Assembly (NCBI GenBank): GCA_903864505.1
Contig: CAIPGC010000126.1
Span: forward strand, 1 to 44,060
Direction of reading: 5' to 3'
Source: an uncultured beta proteobacterium
Lineage (GTDB): Bacteria > Pseudomonadota > Gammaproteobacteria > Burkholderiales > Burkholderiaceae_C
Length of the DNA: 44,060 nt
The notes under the pieces were generated by a model. That model had not been told where the DNA came from. It ran no database searches and saw nothing but the letters and a program-made list of their open reading frames with translations. Positions 36,467-44,060 of the stretch are shown here, one piece after another. The position numbers and the translations under genes are program-made. The stretch's first letter is position 1, and every line of letters begins with the position of its first letter.

Positions 36467-38494
36467 CTAAATTGATTGCCTCGTCGAGAGACCATCGGCG
36501 TCAAAATCGATCAGGTTATTCTCCGCTTCTGAAAGATCCAGATCTACACCCATCGCACCCTCCTCCAATGCAATGTGAACCATCGCCAAGGTAGAAAGAG
36601 TTTGTGTCGAATCTGGCTTGAATACGGACTCGCCCAACGAAGTCACGGTAGGCCCCGAAAGGTGGGGGAAATTGGCCTTGATGGTGCTGAATGAAAACGG
36701 CACCGGGGCTGATTCCGACTCGGTAGCAAGCCGACTAGCCACACCGTGCAAGGTCAACAAGTCCCGGTACGCATTCAGATCAAAACCCTGCCCCGGATCC
36801 ATCTCCGCAGAACGAACCAGACACTGTTCGATATAGTCGAACGCTTCCGGAGCAGGCCACAGCGCGGTGATTTTGCGAACCACTTCGGGGTAGGCATCCA
36901 ATGTGTTTCCGCCCTGGCTGAACCCAGTGTATTCAGGCACCAAGCCTGTAAACAGCACATTGAATCCTTCCCGGTAGTGGTCATATTCCGTCTTTCGGCT
37001 CAAGGTATGCAATGCCTTAAGAAGATCCAAGTACACCAGCGGATTAGAAACCCCGCTGTCGTTGATGCTGCCCACAAGAACACCAATGGCTTCCTCGTAC
37101 TGGCCCAGGGCCATAAAAAAATCCGCTTGCTGGCGTACGTCAAGCATCTCCTGCATGTTGATGGATCGCAGTCCACCCGACACACTCAGCGAAAAATCGT
37201 GCGGAGTCTGTTTGTGCAACAAGTTCCTCTCCACCGGGACCGAGGTCAATGCCGTGGTGTGCGTCTTACCCAAAGTAGAAAATACAGATTCACCCAGATT
37301 CAAGTCGATATCGAGATCAGCGGGATGACGTTGGGCAACTGGTGTTATAGGTACCGGCGCAGAAGCAGGCTGACTCGGAAGTAAAGGCTCAGTTTGCTTC
37401 GCCGGGCTAGCATGATCGATGGTGGGAAAGCTTCGTCCACCCTTCTCCTCCGATTCAGTTTCCCCCTTTACGATGCCCCACCACGGCGACCTTCCGGCAC
37501 CCAATCCTCGCACGCGAGTCCACGAATACGCCAACATCAATGCGCAAGCCAGCAACAGCACCAGCAAGCCGTAAACAAGCGGGTTAGCATATTTCTGAGC
37601 CTCCATCTCCTCCAGACGTGTAGACAGGTCAAGCAAAAGTTGTGCAGTTTTCGCCCCCAGATCGCGTTGCGCTGAGAGATCAGCATGCAGTGATTGCAAG
37701 CGTGCTTCGTCGACCAGTACATCTTGCGCCGTGACATTGAGTGAGCGCCAGAGCGCGGCAGCTTCGGCCCGCTTGCCTGCGTCCTCCGCTGGCAAGGACA
37801 GGATCTCATTCGTGGGCCTGAGGGTGGGATCACGCTCCTGCGTCAGATTCAGGGGCAACAACTTCAACCGCGCACGTTGCTCCGGTATTCTGCTGGCAAC
37901 CTCCACACCTTTCGGAACCTGCACCCGTACTTTGGCAGGAACCACTGCAATTCGAGCTGGTTGTTCGGGCTTGCGCTCCGGCGGTGGCACTCTTGGGGCT
38001 GCGCCATCAGATACCAATGGATTCTCGGCTGAGGTAACAGTGGCTGGAGCATTGCGAACCACGTTTGATCTTACCAGCGGTGCATGTGAAAGTTCAGGTT
38101 CACCTACTTCGCTAACCAAGTCCGCCAGCAGCACATATTTCCGCGAGGTTTTATGCAGGCAACCGGCCCGCAAATACACGGTCACAACCGGCTCATTGAT
38201 ATTCGCACGCGAAACCACCTTTACAGCCGCATCGCCTTGTGACTGCTCCGGTTGGATCGCCAACGTGATGTGGCTGTTTTGAACGCGCAGGTCACCGTAA
38301 AAAAGATCTGCATCAAAACAAAAACCAGTGGCTGCCTCTTCGGAATCAAATTGCACCGGTATGCTCAGTTCCAGTGGCTTGCCCAGATGTGCGAAGCCAC
38401 GCACCTTGCCCAGGCTCATCGCCAAAACGCCAGATGCCCCGCACAGCAAGGCCAAGGCAATGCTGGAAGATATCAATTTGAGAGCACGCTTCAT
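36467..38494 (-). CDS. FimV/HubP-like polar scaffold protein
   Basis: The 675-residue protein has a signal peptide (MKRALKLISSSIALALLCGA). A FimV-type N-terminal domain follows (LGKVRGFAHLGKPLELSIPV). A Pro/Val-rich stretch (about 150-200), a helical segment (about 240-295, DEARLQSLHADLSAQRD) and one membrane helix at about 303-325 (YGLLVLLLACALMLAYSW) come next. A cytoplasmic acidic region ends in TPR-like helices (MLDVRQQADFFMALGQYEEA). The periplasm-membrane-cytoplasm layout is that of FimV, which organises cell poles, type IV pili and twitching. I see no clear LysM peptidoglycan-binding motif, which is unusual. The ATG at 38494 is chosen for the signal peptide; the longer ORF adds 41 residues. 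Confidence 0.78.
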   Translation of the reverse strand: MKRALKLISSSIALALLCGASGVLAMSLGKVRGFAHLGKPLELSIPVQFDSEEAATGFCFDADLFYGDLRVQNSHITLAIQPEQSQGDAAVKVVSRANINEPVVTVYLRAGCLHKTSRKYVLLADLVSEVGEPELSHAPLVRSNVVRNAPATVTSAENPLVSDGAAPRVPPPERKPEQPARIAVVPAKVRVQVPKGVEVASRIPEQRARLKLLPLNLTQERDPTLRPTNEILSLPAEDAGKRAEAAALWRSLNVTAQDVLVDEARLQSLHADLSAQRDLGAKTAQLLLDLSTRLEEMEAQKYANPLVYGLLVLLLACALMLAYSWTRVRGLGAGRSPWWGIVKGETESEEKGGRSFPTIDHASPAKQTEPLLPSQPASAPVPITPVAQRHPADLDIDLNLGESVFSTLGKTHTTALTSVPVERNLLHKQTPHDFSLSVSGGLRSINMQEMLDVRQQADFFMALGQYEEAIGVLVGSINDSGVSNPLVYLDLLKALHTLSRKTEYDHYREGFNVLFTGLVPEYTGFSQGGNTLDAYPEVVRKITALWPAPEAFDYIEQCLVRSAEMDPGQGFDLNAYRDLLTLHGVASRLATESESAPVPFSFSTIKANFPHLSGPTVTSLGESVFKPDSTQTLSTLAMVHIALEEGAMGVDLDLSEAENNLIDFDADGLSTRQSI

Positions 38495-38662
38495 CAGAAG
38501 TTTGATTCTCGCATACCCAACTGCCGCGGCGGCAGCGCATTGCATCACGATCGGAATACGCCGCACAGACACCCATGCGACAACGAGTGGCTCAATTAGT
38601 GGTCCCGCAGGTGACAATGCAGTGCTTAAAGCTAAAGCTAATAGTCACCGACAAGACAGGCC

Positions 38663-39382
38663 ATGGACGAACCCATTCTTACCATAGACGAACGCGCAGC
38701 CATCAACTCTGGTCGCTGGTTTTCAACGCTCTCACCTTCCCTTAAACACGATATCCTCAGATGTGCTTACGTCAAACGCTTCAAAGACGGCGATCTGATC
38801 ACGGCCCGCGGGGAACCCCCGGAAGAATGGATTGCCTGTGCCAAAGGGGCGGTGCGCGTGAGTTCGACATCGATCTCTGGCAAACAGATCACGCTGACCT
38901 ATGTCGAACCGGGCATCTGGTTCGGGGATGTAGCCATCTTCGACGGCGACCGTCGCACCCACGACGCATACGCACACGGGGACAGCACCATTTTGTGTGT
39001 GGCCAAAGCCGATTTCAAGAAAATACTGGCTTCTCACGTGGAACTCTACGAAGCACTGCTTCGACTCCATGCAAGGCGCATTCGGCAATTGTATGGTTTG
39101 GTGGAAGACCTCAATACCCTACCCCTGCGCGCACGGCTTGCCAAACAGTTGCTGCACCTGGTACGAAGCTATGGTATCCCCTCCCTGAGCAACGCGAGCG
39201 AGATCCGCATCGGGTTGCACCTGGCACAGGAAGAACTTGCCCAATTGCTGGGAGCGTCCCGACAGCGGGTCAACCAGGAACTCAAGGCCATGGAACGCGA
39301 CAACGCCATTCGTATCGAGCCGGGTGGCCTGGTGGTGCGCGAGCGCGACGCGCTGATGCGCATCATTGAATCGGACGATTAA
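38663..39382 (+). CDS. Crp/Fnr-family transcriptional regulator
   Basis: The 239-residue protein has an N-terminal cyclic-nucleotide-binding-like beta-roll (about residues 30-120, EPGIWFGDVAIFDGDRRTHD). A dimerisation helix follows, then a C-terminal Crp-type helix-turn-helix with LAQEELAQLLGASRQRVNQE at about 188-207. No Fnr-type cysteine cluster is seen, so it is not an oxygen-sensing Fnr; the effector is unknown. It is followed 29 bases later by a kinase-fold gene and an acyl-CoA dehydrogenase, which it may regulate. Just upstream, TTAAAGC-TAAAGC-TAATAG is a short direct repeat. Confidence 0.88.
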   Translation: MDEPILTIDERAAINSGRWFSTLSPSLKHDILRCAYVKRFKDGDLITARGEPPEEWIACAKGAVRVSSTSISGKQITLTYVEPGIWFGDVAIFDGDRRTHDAYAHGDSTILCVAKADFKKILASHVELYEALLRLHARRIRQLYGLVEDLNTLPLRARLAKQLLHLVRSYGIPSLSNASEIRIGLHLAQEELAQLLGASRQRVNQELKAMERDNAIRIEPGGLVVRERDALMRIIESDD

Positions 39383-39411
39383 AGCAAGTCCCAATTACAA
39401 ACCGATTATTC

Positions 39412-40497
39412 ATGAGCGAATTTGAACATTTTGTTGGCACGCGACCCGTCTCGGGGCAGCACGTGATCGACCTGAGCGCATTGTCTTCGTGGCTGGACAA
39501 AAACCTCGACGGTTACGTTGGTCCCATAAGCGCCGAAATGTTCAAGGGTGGGCAATCCAACCCCACCTATAAACTCATCACGCCGTCCAGAAACTACGTC
39601 ATGCGCGCCAAACCCGGCCCGGTTGCAAAGTTGTTGCCTTCGGCCCATGCCGTTGAGCGGGAGTTCGCCGTCATGCGCGGCTTGCAGGACACCGCCGTCC
39701 CTGTCCCACGCATGTATTGTCTGTGCCAAGACGAATCCGTGATCGGACGTGCCTTCTACGTCATGGAGTACATGCAAGGGCGTGTGCTGTGGGACCAGTC
39801 GCTACCGGGGATGAGCCCAAGCCAGCGGGGAGCGTTCTACGACGAAATGAACCGCGTCATTTCGGCCCTGCACATGGTGAAATTCGCAGACCGTGGCTTG
39901 CAAAATTACGGTAAACCCGGAAACTATTTTGAGCGCCAGATCGGCCGCTGGAGCAAGCAGTACACCGCGTCCATCACGCAACCCATCGTCGCAATGGATC
40001 AACTGATGGAGTGGTTGCCACGCAATATTCCACCCATGGCGCGCGACGATAGCATGGTCAGCATCGTGCATGGTGACTACCGCCTGGACAATCTGATGTT
40101 TCACAACGACGAACCGAAAGTGCTGGCTGTTCTGGATTGGGAGCTTTCCACCCTCGGACACCCCTTGGCAGATTTCAGTTACCACTGCATGGCCTGGCAC
40201 ATACCGCCGGGTTCGTTCAGAGGTATCGGCGGGCTCGACTTTGCGGGCCTCGGCATCCCCAGCGAGCAGGAATATATCCGGATGTATTGCGAGCGCACTG
40301 GCATTGCGACCCCAGAGCAACTTAAAGCCGAGTGGAATTTTTACTTGGCCTACAACCTGTTCCGGATCGCTGCAATTTTGCAGGGCATTGGCAAGCGCGT
40401 TGAAGCCGGTACGGCGTCCAGCGCGCAGGCCGTGAGTTCAGCTGCCGGCGCAAGACCACTGGCAGAAATGGCCTGGAAATTTGCCAGGCAAGCCTGA
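39412..40497 (+). CDS. Phosphotransferase family protein (APH fold, ACAD10/11-type)
   Basis: The 361-residue protein has an aminoglycoside-phosphotransferase/choline-kinase fold. The catalytic loop is [14 protein letters not shown] at about residues 220-233 and the metal-binding Asp lies in [19 protein letters not shown]. The N-terminal [12 protein letters not shown] is the nucleotide loop. This subfamily is found next to, or fused with, acyl-CoA dehydrogenases such as human ACAD10/11. There the kinase phosphorylates 4-hydroxyacyl-CoA so that the phosphate can be removed. The acyl-CoA dehydrogenase gene follows 50 bases downstream, which strongly supports this reading. It is not an antibiotic-resistance gene by context. 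Confidence 0.87.
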   Translation: MSEFEHFVGTRPVSGQHVIDLSALSSWLDKNLDGYVGPISAEMFKGGQSNPTYKLITPSRNYVMRAKPGPVAKLLPSAHAVEREFAVMRGLQDTAVPVPRMYCLCQDESVIGRAFYVMEYMQGRVLWDQSLPGMSPSQRGAFYDEMNRVISALHMVKFADRGLQNYGKPGNYFERQIGRWSKQYTASITQPIVAMDQLMEWLPRNIPPMARDDSMVSIVHGDYRLDNLMFHNDEPKVLAVLDWELSTLGHPLADFSYHCMAWHIPPGSFRGIGGLDFAGLGIPSEQEYIRMYCERTGIATPEQLKAEWNFYLAYNLFRIAAILQGIGKRVEAGTASSAQAVSSAAGARPLAEMAWKFARQA

Positions 40498-40547
40498 AGC
40501 CGCCCAACTTTACCTTTTTTCAACCGCCACACCTGACCGGAGAGCGC

Positions 40548-41792
40548 ATGGACTTTGACTACTCACCCAAAACCAAAGAGCTTCAGACACGCTTGCAGAG
40601 GTTTATGGAGGACCACATCTATCCCTCTGAGGGCGCCTACCACGCCGAGATTGCGGCCAACACGGCTGCAGGCAGGCGCTGGACACCACTTCAAACCATC
40701 GAAAACTTGAAGCCTAAGGCCCAAGCCGCTGGGTTGTGGAACCTGTTCTTGCCGGTCGATAGCGCCCAGGCTTCGGGGTACGACGGTGCTGGATTAACCA
40801 ACCAGGAATACGCGCCGCTGGCGGAGATCATGGGACGCGTCATGTGGTCCAGCGAAGTGTTCAACTGCTCCGCGCCTGACACCGGCAACATGGAGACCAT
40901 TGCACGTTATGGATCCGCCGAAAACAAGGAGCGTTGGCTAAAGCCACTGCTGGAAGGAAAAATCCGGTCTGCCTTTGCCATGACGGAACCCCAGGTGGCT
41001 TCCAGCGATGCGACCAACATTGAAACCCGGATCGAGCGTAAAGGCGAAAGCTACGTCATCAATGGGCGCAAGTGGTGGACTTCTGGGGCGGGTGACCCGC
41101 GCTGTTCCATCTACATCACCATGGGAAAGACCGATCCCGAGGCGGCCCGCCACTCCCAACAGAGCATGGTGCTGGTACCAGCAAATGCACCGGGACTGAA
41201 AGTGGTTCGTCCCCTGAATGTGTTTGGCTACGACGATGCACCGCATGGCCACATGGAGATGTTGTTTGAAAACGTCACGGTACCTGTCACCAATATTCTT
41301 CTGGGTGAAGGACGGGGATTCGAGATTGCCCAGGGCCGCCTTGGCCCCGGACGAATTCACCACTGCATGCGTTTGATCGGCCTGGCAGAGCGGGCCCTGG
41401 AGTTGATGTGCAAACGCGCATCGGCACGGATAGCATTTGGCAAGCCTATTGCAGCACAAACCGTGACACAGGAGCGCATTGCCGAGTCGCGCTGCAAGAT
41501 AGATATGGCGCGACTATTGACCCTCAAGGCGGCTTGGATGATGGATATTGCTGGAAACAAATTCGCCAGAAACGAAATCGCAATGATCAAGGTGGTGGCA
41601 CCGACTATGGCCTGTGATGTGATTGACTGGGCAATTCAAGCACATGGTGGTGGCGGCATGTGCGATGACTTCCCGCTAGCCTATGCGTACACCAATGCTC
41701 GCACCCTGCGTTTTGCCGATGGCCCTGATGAAGTTCACCGCAACGCGATTGCCAAGTGGGAGTTGGGTAAATACGCACCCAAGACCCATTGA
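40548..41792 (+). CDS. Acyl-CoA dehydrogenase (ACAD11-like)
   Basis: The 414-residue flavoenzyme has the acyl-CoA dehydrogenase signature [20 protein letters not shown] near residue 145. The flavin and substrate segments [20 protein letters not shown] and [20 protein letters not shown] are present, as is a C-terminal [20 protein letters not shown]. The W-W-T-S-G-A and H-G-G-x-G patterns match the ACAD10/11 subgroup. GGAGAGCG precedes the ATG. With the kinase upstream it would convert 4-hydroxyacyl-CoA to an enoyl-CoA for beta-oxidation; that is inference from the animal enzymes. A repeat copy and 113 non-coding bases separate it from the convergent HD-GYP gene. Confidence 0.93.
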   Translation: MDFDYSPKTKELQTRLQRFMEDHIYPSEGAYHAEIAANTAAGRRWTPLQTIENLKPKAQAAGLWNLFLPVDSAQASGYDGAGLTNQEYAPLAEIMGRVMWSSEVFNCSAPDTGNMETIARYGSAENKERWLKPLLEGKIRSAFAMTEPQVASSDATNIETRIERKGESYVINGRKWWTSGAGDPRCSIYITMGKTDPEAARHSQQSMVLVPANAPGLKVVRPLNVFGYDDAPHGHMEMLFENVTVPVTNILLGEGRGFEIAQGRLGPGRIHHCMRLIGLAERALELMCKRASARIAFGKPIAAQTVTQERIAESRCKIDMARLLTLKAAWMMDIAGNKFARNEIAMIKVVAPTMACDVIDWAIQAHGGGGMCDDFPLAYAYTNARTLRFADGPDEVHRNAIAKWELGKYAPKTH

Positions 41793-41856
41793 ACCTGACG
41801 GTTCGCAGCAAGCAGTGCGCAGACATTGGCTGCTGCTATGTACACGCTCAGTTGCT

Positions 41857-41907
41857 CTACTTTTTATAGCGTCCTAAGCGCATCCTACGCAAGCTACAGC
41901 CAAATTT
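41857..41907 (+). repeat. Dispersed repeat copy D between acyl-CoA dehydrogenase and HD-GYP genes
   Basis: CTACTTTTTATAGCGTCCTA followed by AGCGCATCCTACGCAAGCTA and CAGCCAAATTT. Its end shares ACG--GCTA-AGCC-AATTT with copy A, allowing a 2-base length difference near the start. It ends at the stop codon of the HD-GYP gene. Confidence 0.5.
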
Positions 41908-43141
41908 AATGTCCGGTTGTCTGCCCGGACCAGAGTTCATTGAGATCGGCGAAGCGCCACTTCGCAGGGTCTTCGCGGCTGACAATTTTTTCGTTTGTTC
42001 GCGACGACGACAAATCCACCAACTCGGGAACAATGCGCATGTTGGACTTGGTAGAAAAAAACACTTTCACCCTGGGCATAGTGAGCGACTTGCCCGTTTG
42101 GTCCATCACCACACCCAGGCGCCCCGACGTTAACCTCACCAACGAGCCGGTTGGATAGATGCCCAAGCTCTTTACAAAAGCCTGAAACACTCCTACATCA
42201 AAATGGCCGTTAGACCACTCGGCCATCTTTCTCAATGACTCTGCAGGGTCCCAGCCCGCCTTGTATGGGCGATTGGAGGTAATGGCATCGTACACATCAC
42301 AAACCGCGCCCATCTTTGCGAACAGGCTGATCTCGTCGCCCTTCAAGCCCTTTGGGTAGCCCGAACCATCCGTCTTCTCATGGTGATGTAAACATACATC
42401 AAGAACAATGGGCGCGACATCGCGACCCGTCAGTAGCAAGCGATGCCCCTCTTCTGGATGCGACTTGATGATGGCAAATTCGGCATCGGTAAGCTTTCCT
42501 GGCTTATTCAAAACATCCATGGGCATCATGGCCTTGCCCAGGTCATGCATCAAGCCAGCGAGTCCTGCCTGACGTACTTGCTCATCATCCAGGCCCAATT
42601 GGTTGGCTAGCGCAATCATCATGGCGCACACCGCCACCGAGTGCATATAGGTGTAGTCGTCTGCCGTCTTGAGCCGTGCCAAACTTATCAGCGCCCCGGG
42701 GTTGCGGGCGACGGAATCACTGATCTCATTGACTAAGCGCTGGGCACTTCCGGTGTCGACTGCCTTGCCCAAACGTGCCTCCTGAAACATCGAGATGACC
42801 GCTTGCTTGGATTGCAGACAAATTTTCGCAGCGCGCTCAATTTCAACCTCTGTCGACACTGGTGCCACTTCGCGCTTGGCGCTCCCTGCCAACTGTAGTT
42901 CTGCCTCAACCTGCGCATCGGAGTCGGCTTCCGAGACAGCCGACTCACCCTCCGGCACATCCAATCCCTTGCTGGCATCGATCCACACTTCCTTAATGCT
43001 GCTGGCTAGAATGCTGGCGATGTCCTTTGGGTCGGTAATCACAAAGCCAGTGCGCCAAAACGGATGCTCCATCCAGGAACCGCAGAACTCCTTCAGATGC
43101 ATACCCAGTGTGAGTTGATCAACACTAATTTTTTTTAGCAT
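41906..43141 (-). CDS. DUF3391 / HD-GYP domain cyclic-di-GMP phosphodiesterase
   Basis: The 411-residue protein has an N-terminal DUF3391 domain (MLKKISVDQLTLGMHLKEFC, about residues 1-140). An HD-GYP domain follows: the HD pair lies in GLMHDLGKAMMPMDVLNKPG, the signature in HHHEKTDGSGYPKGLKGDEI, and DVYDAITSNRPYKAGW after it. All metal- and c-di-GMP-contacting motifs look intact, so it should hydrolyse c-di-GMP to pGpG or GMP and influence motility or biofilm. No transmembrane segment or receiver domain is seen. The ribosome-binding site is weak. The TAA stop codon touches repeat copy D. Confidence 0.93.
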   Translation of the reverse strand: MLKKISVDQLTLGMHLKEFCGSWMEHPFWRTGFVITDPKDIASILASSIKEVWIDASKGLDVPEGESAVSEADSDAQVEAELQLAGSAKREVAPVSTEVEIERAAKICLQSKQAVISMFQEARLGKAVDTGSAQRLVNEISDSVARNPGALISLARLKTADDYTYMHSVAVCAMMIALANQLGLDDEQVRQAGLAGLMHDLGKAMMPMDVLNKPGKLTDAEFAIIKSHPEEGHRLLLTGRDVAPIVLDVCLHHHEKTDGSGYPKGLKGDEISLFAKMGAVCDVYDAITSNRPYKAGWDPAESLRKMAEWSNGHFDVGVFQAFVKSLGIYPTGSLVRLTSGRLGVVMDQTGKSLTMPRVKVFFSTKSNMRIVPELVDLSSSRTNEKIVSREDPAKWRFADLNELWSGQTTGH

Positions 43142-43197
43142 GTTGTTGGGTCAGTATTGACAAGAATATGTGCCAAGGAAGTCTGCGAAAGCGGGCA

Positions 43198-43827
43198 TCA
43201 ATGCAGATGCTTCGGTTTTCTTCCCGTACCGTGACCGCCGCCAGAGTTTCCACCGGATCCGCTAGGCGGCTTACCCAAGGCCAACGAACTCACCAAAGAA
43301 TCGAATCTCATTGCAAATAGTTTATCCACTTCAGCCACCACTGCACCTAACTCTGCACCATCGAAGTGGCGTTCCATCATACTGATCACGTCCTGCACGA
43401 GTAAGTCACGTTGCACCTGCATGATGGAAGCGGGATCGGGGCCGACAAAAAGCATGACGAAGTCATCGCGTGACTCGCCACTATCTTGCCCGTCTTCATC
43501 GTCAAAGTCTGCATCGTAGAACGTTACCTCAATCGCTGCACCCGTTTCCGCAATATCGTTGAGATTCATGCAAACTTCGTCGAGGGTTTGGCGAAAGTCA
43601 AGATCCCCCGACACCGTCCAGCATATTTGCAAAAGATGCTCATGGGGATCGAACTTGATTCCTGGCTCATCTTCATAGGAACTCCCCGCGCCGTCCGGCA
43701 ATGAACGCGCACCCGCGTATCTCCACATGGGCTTGAGTGCATCCTGCAATTGCTCAAACTTCACCTGAGATCGCAGCAGCACTTGGCCATGCACATGAAT
43801 TTCGAAAGAAGCGTTGTAGCGTGACAT
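43198..43827 (-). CDS. Conserved protein of unknown function
   Basis: The 209-residue protein starts MSRYNASFEIHVHGQVLLRS. It has a predicted mixed alpha/beta core with aromatic-rich strands (WRYAGARSLPDGAGSSYEDE), an acidic stretch (DADFDDEDGQDSGES at about residues 104-118) and a Gly/Ser-rich, basic C-terminal tail (GGNSGGGHGTGRKPKHLH). No signal peptide or membrane segment is visible. I do not recognise a characterised domain. Codon use looks like that of its neighbours. It lies 56 bases upstream of the HD-GYP gene on the same strand, so the two may be cotranscribed. Confidence 0.75.
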   Translation of the reverse strand: MSRYNASFEIHVHGQVLLRSQVKFEQLQDALKPMWRYAGARSLPDGAGSSYEDEPGIKFDPHEHLLQICWTVSGDLDFRQTLDEVCMNLNDIAETGAAIEVTFYDADFDDEDGQDSGESRDDFVMLFVGPDPASIMQVQRDLLVQDVISMMERHFDGAELGAVVAEVDKLFAMRFDSLVSSLALGKPPSGSGGNSGGGHGTGRKPKHLH

Positions 43828-43843
43828 AGGACATAAGTGTATG

Positions 43844-43936
43844 TGGTGCCCGAGACCGGAATCGAACCGGTACGCCCGTTATTCACGAAGCGGCGGATTT
43901 TAAGTCCGATGTGTCTACCAATTTCACCACTCGGGC
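43844..43936 (-). tRNA. tRNA-Leu (anticodon TAA)
   Basis: On the minus strand, GCCCGAG pairs with CTCGGGC, discriminator A and encoded CCA follow. The anticodon stem-loop CGGA-CTTAAAA-TCCG gives anticodon TAA. A long variable arm (CGCTTCGTGAATAACGGGCG) marks a class II tRNA. The T arm is CCGGTTCGATTCCGG. Confidence 0.95.
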
Positions 43937-43956
43937 ACAGAGGGCTCTATTCTGAA

Positions 43957-43992
43957 ACAAAAATGCCCCGCCAACCGACGCCGGCGAGGCAT
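43957..43992 (-). terminator. Intrinsic terminator between tRNA-Cys and tRNA-Leu
   Basis: On the minus strand, ATGCCTCGCC and GGCGGGGCAT form a 10-bp stem (one T-G wobble) with a 10-base GC-rich loop, followed by TTTTTGTTTC. It lies downstream of tRNA-Cys and upstream of tRNA-Leu, so the two tRNAs probably belong to different transcripts. Confidence 0.75.
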
Positions 43993-44012
43993 ATTGATGA
44001 GCGAAAAATTTG

Positions 44013-44060
44013 TGGAGGCGCGGTCCGGAGTCGAACCGGACTAACCGGATTTGCAATCCG
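44013..44060 (-). tRNA. tRNA-Cys (anticodon GCA), cut by the window end
   Basis: The 3' part is present on the minus strand: anticodon arm CGGATTGCAAATCCG with anticodon GCA, T arm TCCGGTTCGACTCCGGA, acceptor strand CCGCGCC, discriminator T and encoded CCA. The 5' part lies beyond base 44060. Confidence 0.93.

Noticed and set aside
39412-40497. Aminoglycoside resistance gene
   Set aside because: The APH fold is present, but the subfamily and the adjacent acyl-CoA dehydrogenase point to acyl-CoA metabolism.

Overview
The window is a gene-dense, almost gap-free piece of chromosome from a betaproteobacterium. It looks like the family Comamonadaceae, close to Rhodoferax, Polaromonas or Acidovorax. 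This assignment is an inference from gene content and order: exbB-exbD-lpxK-Trm112-kdsB-adk in a row, clpS-clpA, EarP next to an arginine-type EF-P, a phasin gene, lexA behind tandem SOS boxes, and a short repeat that I associate with this family. I see no phage, insertion sequence, CRISPR array or rRNA. There are two complete tRNA genes (Val-TAC, Leu-TAA) and one cut by the window edge (Cys-GCA).

Layout. 1-3.4 kb is the most accessory part: the end of a glycosyltransferase, a PQQ-type sugar dehydrogenase with a cytochrome c behind an intrinsic terminator, a fragment of a TonB-dependent receptor, and an exported pentapeptide-repeat protein. 3.4-8.3 kb is housekeeping: tRNA-Val, HU, PgsA and UvrC on the minus strand, then EarP and EF-P divergently on the plus strand. 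8.3-11.7 kb is a tight three-gene plus-strand operon of nucleotide-salvage type: an archaeal-AMP-phosphorylase-like enzyme, a PRPP-synthetase homologue and a LOG-family phosphoribohydrolase. 11.7-21.0 kb is a nine-gene minus-strand run with mostly overlapping genes. In transcription order it encodes a thioesterase, a nitroreductase, a fused LivH-LivM permease, LivG, LivF, PncB, a 2-hydroxyacid dehydrogenase, RmuC and an MFS transporter. 21.1-26.7 kb holds a phasin with a clear promoter and upstream palindrome, then patatin lipoprotein, ClpA and ClpS, a small exported lysine-rich protein and a DUF192 protein. 26.7-36.5 kb carries SodB, XseA, the ExbB/ExbD-LpxK-Trm112-KdsB-Adk envelope cluster, AsnS, LexA, a small unknown protein and a D-2-hydroxyacid dehydrogenase. 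36.4-44.06 kb carries a FimV-like protein, a Crp/Fnr regulator, an aminoglycoside-phosphotransferase-fold kinase with an acyl-CoA dehydrogenase, a DUF3391/HD-GYP protein, a conserved unknown protein and the tRNA-Leu/tRNA-Cys genes.

How the parts work together. EarP should rhamnosylate EF-P at Arg32, encoded next door. ClpS should deliver N-degron substrates to ClpA. LpxK and KdsB both serve lipid A-core synthesis. LexA should repress itself through two adjacent boxes. The Liv operon lacks a substrate-binding protein, so its substrate is open. Most of the window is ordinary core genome. The most interesting items are the nucleotide-phosphorylase/PRPP/LOG operon, the dispersed approximately 50-bp repeat that enters coding regions, and the receptor remnant ending exactly at the pentapeptide gene's stop codon.
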